Source: Notamacropus eugenii
Lineage: Eukaryota; Chordata; Mammalia; Diprotodontia; Macropodidae
Assembly (NCBI RefSeq): GCF_028372415.1
Contig: NC_092879.1
Location: forward strand, 100,913,828-100,977,827
Reading direction: 5' to 3'
Length of the DNA: 64,000 nucleotides
Each line of letters starts with the position of its first letter. Position 1 is the first letter of the stretch. Made by a program: the position numbers and the translations under genes. Shown here piece after piece: positions 1 through 10,810 of the stretch. The notes beneath the pieces were generated by a model. That model searched no databases. It saw only the letters and a list, made by a program, of their open reading frames with translations, and was not told the DNA's origin.

Positions 1-290
1 GACCGAACAGAAATCAGCGACTTTATGAGACAGCAAGAAAGATTAGAACAAAATCAAAAGACTGAAAAAATAGAAGAAAATGTGAGATATCTGGTGCTGA
101 AAACAACTGACCTTGAAGACAGGACAAAGAGAAATAACGTAAGAATGATTTGGCTCACAGACACTCAGGATTTGAAAAAGAAAGCCTGAACATTCTATTG
201 CAGAAATCCTAAATGAAAGTTGTTCAAATCTAACAGAACCAGAAGGCAAAGTAAAGACAGGAAGACTGCCCTGATCACCTCCTGAAGGGA
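1..290 (+). mobile_element. L1 ORF1 remnant
   Basis: The sequence parallels part of the ORF1 in the element at 2218-3308. It has the same order of a segment like GACTTTATGAGA, then a stretch like AATGTGAGATATCT, then one like ACTGACCTTGAAGAC. In that ORF1 this covers the end of the coiled coil and the start of the RNA-recognition domain. Several indels break the frame, so it is a dead fragment. The A-rich sequence to about 560 may continue the region downstream of ORF1, but that is weak. Confidence 0.75.
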
Positions 291-569
291 AGGAAAAAGC
301 AATCCACTAGGTGGATGGGGGTGGGGTGGGAAAGGAGACGGGACTTGTTCTTTCTTAGAACTGGGGGCTATACCAACATGAAAGAAGGGGTGTGGAAGGA
401 TGAACACACGGTCAGTGTGGTATAGAAATCCATCAAACCCAACAAGGGAATAAGAAGGACGACACTACTAGATAAGCAAAACATCCTCAAGGGAGAGATT
501 AAAAGAAGAAAAAAACAAGAAAAGCAAAGAACTAGAATCTGAAGGGGAATCAAACTGTGGCCTCTGAAT

Positions 570-812
570 GGAATGCGTGTTGTTGTGTCTGACTCTCTGT
601 GACCCTATTTGGGGTTTCCTTGGCAGAGATACCCAGTGGTTTTGCCATTTCCTTCTCCAGCTCATTTGACAGATGAGGAAACTGAGGCAAACAGGGTAAA
701 GTGACTTGCTAGGGTCGCACAACTAGTAAGAGTCTGAGGTCAGATGTGAAATCAGGTCTTCCTGACTCCAGATCAGGTGCTCTAGCCACTGCTCCAACTA
801 GCTGCCTCACTG
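570..812 (-). mobile_element. Marsupial SINE with BovB/RTE-like tail, antisense
   Basis: Read on the minus strand, this gives a tRNA/CORE-like head (end of a GCAGCTAG-type box, TCAGGAAGACCTG, cleared-lane wording like TGTGACCCT) followed by CCTCAGTTTCCTCATCTG and CCATTTGGGG / AGTCAGACACAAC. The matching sense copy is at 52830-52998. This composite SINE type is abundant in marsupials and supports the taxonomic call. Confidence 0.75.
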
Positions 813-837
813 CACTGTAAGAAATGAAAAAAAAAAA

Positions 838-1350
838 GAGATGATTTTGGAGAATTGTGGATAACATGAACTGATACAGAGTGAAGTGAGAAGAACCAGG
901 ACAATGACAACATGACAAAGAAAAAAATGTGAAAGACTTCCAAACTCTGATCAACGTAAAGCACGTCTCCAGAGGACTGATGAAGAAGCATAACCCAACA
1001 GGGGGGACGAACACATTCTGCTTTGGGGCTTTGTTTTGATTGATTAGACTTTTGTGGCACAAGGTTTTTTTTTTCTCTATTGGTTTTAATGGGGGGAGGG
1101 GAGATGTTGCAATAGGCAGACACTGAAACATTTCAAAACCTGCACAGAAGGAAGTTCAGAAGGGAGCACAGACAAGCAGGATCATTTGAAAAGTCATGTG
1201 GAATTTGTTATAATACATACCTTTTTTTTTTAAGTGGGTGGTATAAAGTAGAGATTCACAGTTTCATATACCTTTCTCTTTTTATGTTCTGCTACATATG
1301 TGGAAATGCTCTTTTTTATTTTTAGTTTCAGAACATTGTTTTTAAATTGG
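838..1350 (+). mobile_element. LINE (L1-type) 3' untranslated remnant
   Basis: Wording such as GAACTGATACAGAGTGAAGTGAG followed by AGAACCAGGA matches the 3' regions at 5727-6265, 20437-21060 and 26130-26870. The last bases run into an A/T-rich tail. No coding sequence is present. Boundaries are approximate, and the flank continues to the target site of the next element. Confidence 0.6.
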
Positions 1351-1520
1351 GATCAAAGTGTGAGCTCATTGATTGGGAGTACAGCTAGACAAAATGGTAT
1401 GTAAATGCCATGAAATAGTAGTGTACAGCATGAAGTGAGGAGAAATTGAGAGAAACATGAAGAGATTTGTATAATGGGACCAGAAGAACAAGCTACACAA
1501 CAACCACAAGCAATAAAATG

Positions 1521-1534
1521 AAAAGAAACCCAAG
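1521..1534. repeat. Target-site duplication, 5' copy
   Basis: AAAAGAAACCCAAG lies immediately before the HAL1-like element and is repeated perfectly after its poly(A) tail at 4301-4314. The A-rich start fits an L1 endonuclease (TTAAAA-type) nick. Confidence 0.9.
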
Positions 1535-2217
1535 GAGGCGGAGCCAAGATGGCGTAGTAGAAAGACGCACATACACATAGCTCCGAACCCACAACCCATA
1601 GAACAACTACAAAGAAGTAACTCACGGCGAATTCTGCACCCAGAGGCCACAGAACATTGGAGCGAGGGAGATTTCTGTTCCGGAGAGACCTGCAAACCTC
1701 TCGTAAAAGGTCCTTCGTGCTGCGGACTGGGCGCCGGGACTGGGAGCTGAGTACAGCCCTGCCGTGGCCGCGGCACCGAGAGGAACAGATCCGAGCGGGC
1801 TTCAGGGACGGGATCTCCAGCGGCCGCACAAGTACCTACACCCACAGGTGACGGGTGTCGGTGAGAGTCCCTTTGGCGGGTCGAGCGGGGAGTGGGGTGC
1901 CCCCATGGCTCGGGCCCCCTGGGGAGACAGAAGCTGAGGGGCAGCAGCAGACCAGGGCTCTCCAAGCAGGCAGGAGCCTGGATCCATTGTTGAAGGTCTG
2001 TGCATAAACTCCCTGAGGGAACTGAGCCTGAGAGGCAGCCCTGCCCTCACCTGAGCATCTGAATTTAATCTCACACTGAATAGCAGCCCTGCCCCCGCCC
2101 AAAGCCCTGAGGCTGGAAGTAGCATTTGAATCTCAGACCCCAAACACTGGCTGGGAGGATCAGGAGGTGAGGTGGGTGTGAGGAAAATATTCAGAGGTCA
2201 AGTCACTGGCTGGGAAA

Positions 2218-3308
2218 ATGCCCAGAAAAGGGAAAAGAAATAAGACTATAGAAGGTTACTTTCTTGGTGAACAGGCATTTCCTCCCTTCCTTTCTGATGA
2301 GGAAGAACAATGCTTACCATCAGGCAAAGACACAGAAATCAAGGCTTCTGTGTCCCAGCCCACTCAATGGGCTCAGGCCATGGAAGAGCTCAAAAAGAAT
2401 TTTGAAAATCAAGTTAGAGAGGTGGAGGAAAAGCTGGGAAGAGAAATGAGAGACATGCAGTCAAAGCATGAACAGCAAATCAGCTCCCTGCTAAAGGAGA
2501 CCCAAAAAAAAATGTTGAAGAAAATAACACCTTGAAAACTAGCCTAACTCAATTGGCAAAAGAGGTTCAAAAAGCCAATGAGGAGAAGAATGCTTTCAAA
2601 AGCAGAATTAGCCAAATGGAAAAGGAGATTCAAAAGCTCACTGAAGAAAATAGTTCTTTCAAAATTAGAATGGCACAGATGGAGGCTAAGGACTTTATGA
2701 GAAAGCAAGAAATCACAGAACAAAGCCAGAGGAATGGAAAAATGGAAGTTAATGTGAAATATCTCATTGGAAAAACAATTGACCTTGAAAATAGATCCAG
2801 GAGAGACAATTTAAAAATTATGGGACTACCTGAAAGCCATGATCAAAAGAAGAGCCTAGACATCATCTTTCATGAAATTATCAATGAAAACTGCCCTGAG
2901 ATTCTAGAACCAGAGGGCAAAATAAATATTCAAGGAATCCACAGAACACCGCATGAAAGAGATCCAAAAAGAGAAACTCCTAGGAACATTGTGGCCAAAT
3001 TCCAGAACTCCCAGGTGAAAGAGAAAATATTGCAAGCAGCTAGAAAGAAACAATTCAAGTATTGTGGAAATACAATCAGGATAACACAAGATCTAGCAGC
3101 TTCTACATTAAGGGATCGAAGGGCATGGAATAGGATATTCCAGAAGTCAAAGGAACTAGGACTAAAACCAAGAATCACCTACCCAGCAAAACTGAGTATA
3201 ATACTTCAGGGGAAAAATTGGTCTTTCAATGAAATAGAGGATTTTCAAGCATTCTTGATGAAAAGACCAGAGCTGAAAAGAAAATTTGACTTCCAAACAC
3301 AAGAATGA
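2218..3308 (+). pseudogene. HAL1/L1 ORF1 RNA-binding protein gene, one frameshift
   Basis: An ATG at 2218 opens a 105-residue frame that ends at a TGA (2533-2535) just after an A9 run at 2507-2515. The next frame continues without a stop to 3308, adding about 258 codons. Together they have the ORF1p order: a basic N-terminus (PRKGKRNK), a long heptad coiled coil (EELKKNFENQ..., then SQMEKEIQKLTEEN...), an RNA-recognition segment (LENRSRRDNLKIMGLPES), and a C-terminal domain (PRNIVAKFQ...YPAKLSI...RPELKRKF). ORF1p trimerises and binds the element RNA in the cytoplasm. Apart from the single change at the A run the gene looks complete, which suggests moderate age. The break is most simply an A-tract slippage mutation. 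Confidence 0.85.
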
Positions 3309-3444
3309 AGAGAACCATGAAAAGGTGAACAGCAAAGAGAAGTCATAAGGGACTTACTAAAGTTGAACTGTTTACATTCCTACATGGAAAGACAATATTT
3401 GTAACTCTTGAAACATTTCAGTATCTGGGTACTGGGTGGGATTT

Positions 3445-3479
3445 CACACACACACATGCACACACGCACACACACACAG
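3445..3479. repeat. (CA)n microsatellite in the HAL1 3' region
   Basis: An imperfect CA run interrupted by TG and CG dinucleotides. It lies inside the HAL1-like 3' UTR, in the same relative place as the CA run at 29077-29109 in the L1 copy, so it is probably ancestral to the family. Confidence 0.9.
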
Positions 3480-4300
3480 AGACAGAGTGCACAGAGTGAA
3501 TTGAAGAGGACGGGATCATATCTTAAAATGAAATCAAGCAGTGAGAGAGAAAGATATTGGGAGGAGAAAGGGAGAATTGAATGGGGCAAATTATCTCTCA
3601 TAAAAGAGGCAAGCAAAAGACTCATTAGTGGAGGGATAAAGAGGGGAGGTGAGAGAAAAACATGAAGTCTACTCTCATCACATTCCACTAAAGGAAAGAA
3701 TAAAATGCCTACTCATTTTGGTATGAAAACCTATCTTACAATACAGGAAAGTGGAGGATAAGGGGATAAGCAGAATGGGGGGGGATGATAGAAGGGAGGG
3801 CATGGGGAGGAGAGTGCAATTTGAGGTCAACACTCATGGGGAGGGATAGGATCAAAAGAGAATAGAAGTAATGGGGGACAGGATAGGATGGAGGGAAATA
3901 TAGTTAGTCCTATACAACACAACTATTATGGAAGTCATTTGCAAAACTACACAGATTTGGCCTATATTGAATTGCTTGTCTTCCAAAGGGAAGGGGTGGA
4001 GAGGGAGGGAGCTAAAGAAGTTGGAACTCAAAGTGTTAGGATCAACTGTAATGTTCTTACCACTAGGAAATAAGAAATACAGGTAAAGGGGTATAGAAAG
4101 CTATCTGGCCCTACAGGACAAAAGAGAAGACAGAGACAAGGGCAGAGAGGGATGATAGAAGAGAGAGCAGATTGGTCATAGGGGCAATTAGAATGCTTGG
4201 CGTTTGGGGGGGGAGGGGAGAAAAGGGGAGAAAATTTGTAACCCAAAATTTTGTGAAAATGAATGTTAAAAGCTAAATAAAAAAAAAAATGAAAAAAAAA

Positions 4301-4314
4301 AAAAGAAACCCAAG
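4301..4314. repeat. Target-site duplication, 3' copy
   Basis: AAAAGAAACCCAAG follows the A-rich tail directly and is identical to 1521-1534. Confidence 0.9.
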
Positions 4315-4539
4315 ACTTAAAAACAAACCTGAAGAAATGAACAAAGAAGGATGGAATGTTCTGTTGCCCAAAGAGGTGGCTATTTGATCCTCACTTTCTT
4401 TGTTACACTGGACCAAGCTGATTGGAAATGGGAGGCTTTCAAACTGTCCTTCCCATGTCATTTTTCCTAGTTTGCTGGCTCAGATTCTTCCTATCCAATG
4501 GAATAAAAGTGGACTGAGGGACCAGCTTCCCTAGCTTGG

Positions 4540-4775
4540 AATGGAACTGTGCTGCTTCCTGCCTTCCTACCGGATGTGACCCTGAGCAAGTCACTTCACT
4601 TCTTATCCTGTGTCCTCAATCTGCAGAACAAGAGGGTCCAAGTTCCTGACTTTCAAGAGAAACCATAAGCCCTCTGGGTAAGACTTTGCCCTCTTGGAGC
4701 CTTTGGAAAATGAGATTGGACTAGATGGTTTCTGGCATCCTTTCTAACCCTAAATCCTATGATCCTTTGATTTCA
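4540..4775 (+). mobile_element. MIR (CORE-SINE) sense copy
   Basis: It contains TGTGACCCTGAGCAAGTCAC, then a degraded CCTCAATCTGCAGAACA box, and ends near TTCTAACCCTAAATCCTATGATCCT, the typical MIR order. The stretch 4776-5109 that follows shows no recognisable feature. Confidence 0.65.
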
Positions 4776-5109
4776 AACCTGTCTCACTGCTAAAGCAACA
4801 TCTATGTAAAGAAAAGCCAGGATGAATGCTCCCCACACTTGAAATGATACTACTCCATCCTTCTTCCTTAGTCCATGGAGTTTCATGTTTCACCCTGCAA
4901 CCTGTGCCAGGTGGGCAGTTAAAGGTCCCAAAGGCTCACCAGCCCAAAGGAATGATCTCCCACACTTTTCCACACTTTTGCTCCTTGCCAATAGTTTTGC
5001 CTTTATTTCTGCCACCAGTGAATGTCCACAGAGTAGCTACTTTGTCAGAAAACCTCAGCATCCTCCCAGAGCACAATCTCCCTAGAGCAGTTCTGACCAG
5101 GGATCATTA

Positions 5110-6265
5110 TCCATCTTGAAGAAACTTGAAGAAACTCAAGCTATCCTTAGCCACATGAAAAAATTGCTCCAAATCACTAACAGAGAAATGGAAATTAAAG
5201 AAACTCTGGGGTTCCATCCCAGACCCCGCAAATTGGCAAAGTGGGCAAAAATAGAAAATGACAAATGTTGGAGGGAACTGTGCCCTGCCCCCCAGACCAC
5301 CTTCCCTGCTTCTAGCCCAGCCTCTCATTGAAAGGAGCAATCACCTTCCTCATCAGCACCAGCAACAACTATTGACCAACTGTCACCAGTGGGCAGATAG
5401 GCATATGAGTCCTGGGGGTGGCAGCATCCCCCACACCACCCTGGAAATCCTCATGTGAAGGCCCTGTCCAATGGCTCAATATCAAAAACTCAGGATTTTA
5501 TCAGTGGAATTTACCTTAAAGAAGAGACCTGAGCACCTGCTTGGCTGCTCCACCCTCAGGACCATGGTACCTTTACTTCCATCAGACTTGTGCCTGGAAC
5601 CTTCCCTGCGTATTGTCTCCCCCTAGAATGGGAGCTGCTTGAGGGCAGGAGCCATCTTACTCTTCTGTTTGGATCCACAGGGCTTGGCACACAGTAGGTA
5701 CTTAATAAATGCTTAACTCATTCATTTATACCATTTGATCCAGAAATACTATTAAATAGGCTTATACCCCAAAGAACCCAAAGAAAGAGGAAAAGGCCCT
5801 ATGTGTACAAATATAAGATATATAAAAAGAGCAGCTGAAAAGAACTTTAAACCAAGGGAGTGGCTGTCAGTGGCTAAACAAATGACATCATACTATTGTA
5901 GTATAAAAAGTGATGAAACATACAGTTTTAGAGAAACCTGGGAAAACCTCCAAACTGATGCAGAGTAAAGTAAGAGGAAACAAGAGCCCAACTTCACCAT
6001 ATGAACAACATTGTAAAAAGGAACAATTTTGAGGACTTCAGAACTCTGATGAAATCGATGATCAGCCATGATTCCAGAAGACCAATGCTGATTACCAAGT
6101 GCACTACCAACAGGCGATGGGGAAAATAGCAACTGGGGATGTGACCAGCATGGGAAGTGGTTTGACTTGACTATGCCTAGTTGTTACAAGGATTTAGTTT
6201 TTCCTTTTTCCAGTGGAGGTTAGAGGGAAGGAGAAAAAAGAAATGCTTAATAATTGGAAAAACTA
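5110..6265 (+). mobile_element. L1 3'-end copy interrupted by an older-type SINE/L2 piece
   Basis: 5110-5280 matches the late ORF2/3' region (AAATTGCTCCAAATCACTAA, ...GACAAATGTTGGAGGG). The match resumes at 5727 with ACCATTTGATCCAGAAATACT, then ACCTGGGAAAACCTCC and GATGATCAGCCATGATTCCA, and runs into the 3' tail. Between them about 445 bp does not belong to the LINE. Frames are broken throughout, so nothing is coding. Confidence 0.65.
5560..5726 (+). mobile_element. L2/THER-type 3' end inside the L1 copy
   Basis: The wording AATGGGAGCTGCTTGAGGGC ... GGCACACAGTAGGTACTTAA followed by TAAATGCT is the shared 3' end of L2 and its dependent CORE-SINEs. It lies inside the interruption of the L1 copy. 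The part 5281-5560 is not recognised but probably belongs to the same inserted unit. Confidence 0.65.
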
Positions 6266-6640
6266 GCATTTAATTTGTTTAAAAGAAAAAAATGGGAAAT
6301 AAGAAGTCTGGCTAGGCCAAAGTCATTGGGTCCTCCAGGCAGCAGACGTCGACACAGGAAAGGTGAAAGACCTTTCCTGGGACATGGCAGTAGCCTCCCA
6401 GTTGGTATCTTTCTTCCCCAGATGGAGGTACTGGAAGAGATGAGCAATCAGAGGAAGGGATTTTCCAACCTGAGAAGGCTGGAGAGGCAGCAGCACTTGT
6501 CGCACCATTTCTGTCAGGGGCATCACCACCTTGACATTATCATTGGGATTCCCCTCTCCTATACAGCCAAACAGTTGCCAAATTCCTTAGTTCCTATCTC
6601 AGTCTCTCCAGTGTGGCACTTCTCCCTATTCATGAAGTCA
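6266..6640. other. No recognisable feature
   Basis: Mixed-composition intronic sequence. Short open frames on both strands have no family resemblance, and I see nothing to annotate. Confidence 0.5.
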
Positions 6641-6861
6641 TCACCTCATTTCAGGCTTGTTAGCACCTGAGTTCTATTTTGGACGTGCTGAGTCCAAGAT
6701 GCCTTGAGGACATTCAGCTTGAGCTGTCCAAGGGGTGGTGACATAGGAATGAGGGCCCCAGGCAGGAGACTGAGCCTGGATGTTCCCATCTGGAAGGCAC
6801 TTGCACAGAGATGGTCATTGAACCAATGAGAGGCAATGAAGTCATCACGTGAGACAATGGA

Positions 6862-6932
<71 letters not shown>

Positions 6933-7240
6933 ACACAGCCCAGGACAAGGCATGAAGGGACACACAGTTAGAGGGCACAACATGAATGACAAAGCAAGCA
7001 GAGGAGGAGACAGATAGAGAGAGTAGTACACAGAAACTCAGAGAAGGGCAGCTGGTATCTCGGAGGAGAGAGTGATCAACAAGTGGGAAATGCTCCAGAG
7101 AAGTCAAGAAGGATAGAGCCTGAGAAAAGAGCAGCTTAGCCATTAAGAGATTATGGGTGACTTGGGAAGGAAGCATTTCTGAGTGATGAGGTCGGATGCT
7201 GGATTGCAAAGCGGGGAAGACAGAGAGAAGCAAACATAAT
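6640..7240 (-). mobile_element. L2 reverse-transcriptase remnant
   Basis: The minus-strand frame reads HNLLMAKLLFSQ...LSFLTSLEHFPLVDHSLL. This follows the L2 RT order in which a (V)TNDLL..K-type segment precedes an LLDLSAAFDTVDH-type motif. Here the FDTVDH core has decayed to FPLVDH. A long GA repeat sits inside the unit. It is non-functional. Confidence 0.6.
6861..6930. repeat. (GA)n microsatellite
   Basis: About 70 bp of nearly pure GA dinucleotides lie inside an antisense L2 remnant. The SLSLSL-type frames across it are artefacts of the repeat. Confidence 0.95.
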
Positions 7241-7299
7241 GAGTGTAGACTGCTCTTTGGCTATGATTCTGGAAATGAATTGGGAAATGTGCAAAGAAA

Positions 7300-8046
7300 G
7301 TGACTAAAACCCCCTACCCTTTGACCCACAGACTCCACTACTAGGCATATACTTCAAGGAGGTCATTGGCAAGTCCCCAGATGTGCCCAAATATTCACAG
7401 AGGCACTTTTGGGGGTAGCAAAGAACTGGAAACAACGAAGGCTGGGGAAGGGCTAAACAAACTGTGGTACATGAAGGTAAAAGAATCTTATTGTACTCTA
7501 AGAAATGGCCCATAGGATGGAGACAGAGAAGTCTGGGAAGATCTGCAGGAACTGATACAGAATGAAGAAAGCAGAGGCGATCTCCACAATGACTCTGACC
7601 ACAAAACACTCAAGAGTGAATGGTGCACGTGGCTAATCTGGAAATGCTTTGCATGACTTCCCTTGTATAATCAATATCATATTGCTTGCCTTGTCAAGGG
7701 GTGGGGGAGGAGTGGGAGGCAAGAAGAGGATTTCAAACTCAACGTTCCGAGTTTAACAATGAACATTAAAAATATTTTAAAATGTGATTGGGAAATGTTG
7801 AATGAGATAAAAATATTTTTTAAAAAAGAATACTACAAAATTACAAAGAACAAGTATGGCCCCGAAGAAGAATGTGAGAAACAGTGTATATGGGTTAGGT
7901 TTTGCTGATTTCCCCTCTTTTTCTATTTCTTTTATTTAAAAAAATTCTTTGTTCTATGAGATGGCTCTCTCTGAGTGGGGAGGGAGAAATGGATAGGTGG
8001 AATAAACACAAAAAGGACCAATAAAAATATATTTTTAAGAAGATAA
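7300..8046 (+). mobile_element. Two abutting LINE 3' ends
   Basis: 7300-7800 runs from CCCTTTGACCCACAGACTCC through GGCTAAACAAACTGTGG to TATCATATTGCTTGCCTTGT and an AAAATATTTTAA tail, the L1-type 3' end. A second 3' tail follows at about 7850-8046 (TTCTATGAGATGGCTCTCTC ... ACCAATAAAAATATATTTTT). Both are non-coding tails. Confidence 0.6.
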
Positions 8047-8719
8047 AGAGGAAAAGCAAAGCTTGGCTGGGAAGGAAAACAACGGAAGACAGGAGGCTGT
8101 AGAAGCCTCTTTCCCACTGCCGCCAGCTAGCCTCTCCTCCCTTCCTCATGCCCAGCGTTCTCCCCTGATCCAACATCCTAAGGAGAAAAGGAAGATAGAA
8201 GAAGGGTGGAGGGGCCTAAGCTAGGGAGCTCCAGCTGTGCCCACTCTATCCCAGAGCAGATCACTCCCACACAGAGCTTGAGACAAATAAACAAATCAGC
8301 TTGGTTTCGTCCCTAGCCAGGAGCTAAAGAGTGTCTGTTGGGAGCTCCATGGGCCTCTGCACACACCTTCCTTGTCTTCCCTCATACCCTGGGAGGCCCC
8401 CTGCCTTTGAGAAGATGCTGTCCTGCTGGACAAGCCCACACACTGAAGCTGTATTTCCAGTTAATCACTTGCTGTCCTGGCTCACTCAAATTCCCAAACA
8501 GCTGTGATCTCATGGATGGCTATGGGCATTCCTTCCAGGGCTGCAGATCAGAGCAGGCCTCCTCATCCTGGGCCCTTCTGGTCTGTGTCCTCCCAGTGTG
8601 GTGGCACCTTGCCTCATGACATCCCTGCAGAGCACCTGGAACCCACAATCTAAGGTGGGGAGACAACATGCAAACAAATATGTACAAATGAGATTTGGAC
8701 AGGATAAATGGGAGATAAT
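8047..8719. other. No recognisable feature
   Basis: Unique-looking intronic sequence of balanced composition. I see no exon, RNA gene or repeat that I can name. Confidence 0.5.
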
Positions 8720-9060
8720 TCAAAAAAGGAAAGTGTTACCACTGATGGGGGGAAATGATGGAAGCAGAAGGTAGAAATAAGGAGGGAGAGCATTCCAGGC
8801 AGCCAGGACAGTGCAAATGCCTGGAGGCAGGAGATGGAGGAATAGCAAAGTGGTCAGTGTCACTGGACCACAGAGTACAGGATTCAGGGGAGGGATATGA
8901 GAAGATTGCAAAGGTGCTGGGGAGAGGGGCTAGATTATCAAGGGCCTTGAATGCCAATCAAAGGATTTTCTGTTTGATCCTGGAGGCCTTGGAGAGCTAC
9001 TAGAGCTTATGGAGAAGGGGGATGACATGGTCAGATGTGCACTTGAAGAAAGTCAATTCT
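8720..9060 (-). mobile_element. L2 ORF2 C-terminal remnant
   Basis: The plus strand carries the typical antisense L2 wording: GAGCATTCCAGGCAGCCAGG, GGGCCTTGAATGCCAATCAA and GATCCTGGAGGCCTTGGAGAG. Translated on the minus strand this is the L2 segment around LCFLI-type and W..L..-type residues near the C-terminus. It is degraded. Confidence 0.7.
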
Positions 9061-9189
9061 AAGGCCTCTGAGGTCTCAGCATGAACTTGAGCTGGCTGGT
9101 CCTTTGGCATCCAAAGGCAGGATGCGAATGCAGGTCCTTTCGAATCCCATTTCAACAATCAATATACCACTCCATCACCTAACAATGAG

Positions 9190-9425
9190 AATGGTGGTGA
9201 TGATAATGACAGCCCACACATATTTAAAGCTTTCAAAGCATTTTATTTGATCCTCACAACAACCCTGGGAGGTAGATGATATTATTGCTCCCATTTTACA
9301 GACAGAAAACTGAGGCATACAGAGGTTGAGTGACTTGCTCAAGGTCACACAGCTAGTAAGAGTTGGTGGCTTGATTTGAACTCATCTCCTCACCTTCAGG
9401 TCTGGTGCTCTTTGCACAGTGGTGC
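9190..9425 (-). mobile_element. MIR/CORE-SINE antisense copy
   Basis: The antisense CORE-SINE order is clear: TTTTATTTGATCCTCACAAC, CCATTTTACAGACAGAAAAC, CTCAAGGTCACACAGCTAGT, and a TTTGAACTCATCTCC tail. Confidence 0.8.
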
Positions 9426-9439
9426 CACCTTGTACTGCC

Positions 9440-9655
9440 ACAAGATAGGATAGGACCTATGATTTTATTGGCAAAGGAAACTCCCTCTGTGAATGTAGGG
9501 CAGCACCTTCCCAGTCTGAGAGAACTGCCTGGGGCACTAAGAATTTGGGGTGACTTGCCCAGGGTCACAGAGTCAGCTTATGCCACAGGGGGGTCTTGAC
9601 CCCAGATCCTTCTGGCTTTGAGTATGGTTTTGTCCAGGACACCATGATACCTCTC
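9440..9655 (-). mobile_element. Degraded marsupial CORE-SINE antisense copy
   Basis: It contains TTGGCAAAGGAAACTCCCTC, GACTTGCCCAGGGTCACAGA and TTGACCCCAGATCCTTCTGG in the expected spacing of an antisense SINE. The family subtype is uncertain. Confidence 0.55.
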
Positions 9656-9889
9656 AGATGGCAGATACAAGAAAAAAAATAACTTGGAAGCTAAATGGGC
9701 TGCGTGTCATAGGGGTACTATTGACCAAGCTATAAAACTGAAGGGGTAAGATAGCACCGATGGATCAGCAGCCTTGAATGTCACACTGAGGACTCTGGAA
9801 ACCACTTAAGCAGGAGGCCTCCAGATCCCCAGCCCCAGTCAGGTAGTGGCCTAGTTCTCTGTACTTAGACTGAATTATTTGAGTCCTAA

Positions 9890-10810
9890 GAACCTTTCAG
9901 ACATCTCCAACTGAATGTCCAGTAGACATCCTAAACTCAACATGTCCAAAACTGATCTCATTATCTTTCCCCCAACACCTCCTACCTTCTGTATTACTGT
10001 AGAGGGAGGGCACTGCCACCCTCACATTCCTCAAACTCCCAACCTAGGAGTCATCCTGGACTCCTTACTCTCTCTCACTCCTATCCCCCATCCAAGCTGT
10101 TGCCAAAGCCTATCAACTCATCTCTGGAATACATCCCCTTGTCTCCTCTGACACTACCCCCACCCTGGTGCAGGCCCTCATCTCCTCACACTTGGTCCTT
10201 TGGCACCCAAAGGCAGGATTTGAATGCAGGTCTACATCTGGACTACTTCAATAGCTGGGGGGCAGTCTGCCTGCCTCCAGGCTCTCTCCACTCAGCTATC
10301 AAAGTCATCTTCCTAAAACTCAGATCTGACCACATCACCCTCCCCCACTTTATAAACTCCATTGGCTTCCTATTGCCTCCAGGACCAATGCTCTTGTTGA
10401 AAGCCCTTCATCGCCCACCCCCTTCTCCCTTCCCAGTTTTCTTACACTTGACTCTTGGATTCAGTGACACTGGTCTCCTGGCTGTTCCACCAACAAGACC
10501 CTCTATCTCCCGACTCTGGGCATTTTCCCCAGCTGTCACCATCCCCCATACTTGGGATGCCTTCCCAGCTGCCTTCATGTCCCAGCTAAAATCCCTCCTT
10601 CCCAAGCCCCTTAATCTGAATGCCTTCATTCTGGCACTAATTTCCCATTTATCTTGCATATAGCTGGTTTGTATATTGTTGTTAGACTATATACTGTTAG
10701 ACCGTGAACTCCTCTGGGGACAGGCTATCTTTTGCCTTTCTTCGTACCTCCAGCACAGTACTTGGCACACAGTAGGTATTTAGCAAATGCTTATTAACTG
10801 ACTGATTTTA
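9890..10810 (+). mobile_element. L2 ORF2 C-terminal and 3' end, sense copy
   Basis: The frame reads ...HPKLNMSKTDLIIFPP, the L2 signature LNMSKTEL(I)IFPPKP. Then come Leu/Ser-rich C-terminal segments (CTCCATTGGCTTCCTATTGC) and the L2 3' terminus (GTGAACTCCTCTGGGGACAG ... CACACAGTAGGTATTTAGC). Indels split it, so the 187-residue open frame at 10100-10663 is an L2 piece and not a gene. Confidence 0.8.

Larger units (their letters stand above)
1535..4300 (+). mobile_element. Full-length HAL1-like retrotransposon (ORF1-only L1 relative)
   Basis: The element is 2,766 bp and starts with GAGGCGGAGCCAAGATGGCG, the usual 5' start of therian L1 5' UTRs. It has a locally CpG-rich 5' UTR (about 1535-2217), one ORF1-type protein region (2218-3308) and about 990 bp of non-coding sequence including a CA repeat. 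It ends in AATAAA plus an A-rich tail. No endonuclease or reverse-transcriptase ORF2 is present, and there is no room for one. Perfect 14-bp target-site duplications flank it. This layout is that of HAL1 (half-L1), which depends on L1 ORF2 protein supplied in trans. The alternative is an L1 that lost ORF2 by internal deletion. Confidence 0.85.

Noticed and set aside
1657..2143. Open frames in the HAL1 5' UTR
   Set aside because: They fall within the CpG-rich 5' UTR of the retroelement and have no conserved product.
10100..10663. 187-codon plus-strand ORF
   Set aside because: The sequence is the L2 ORF2 C-terminal region, with L2 wording before and after it.
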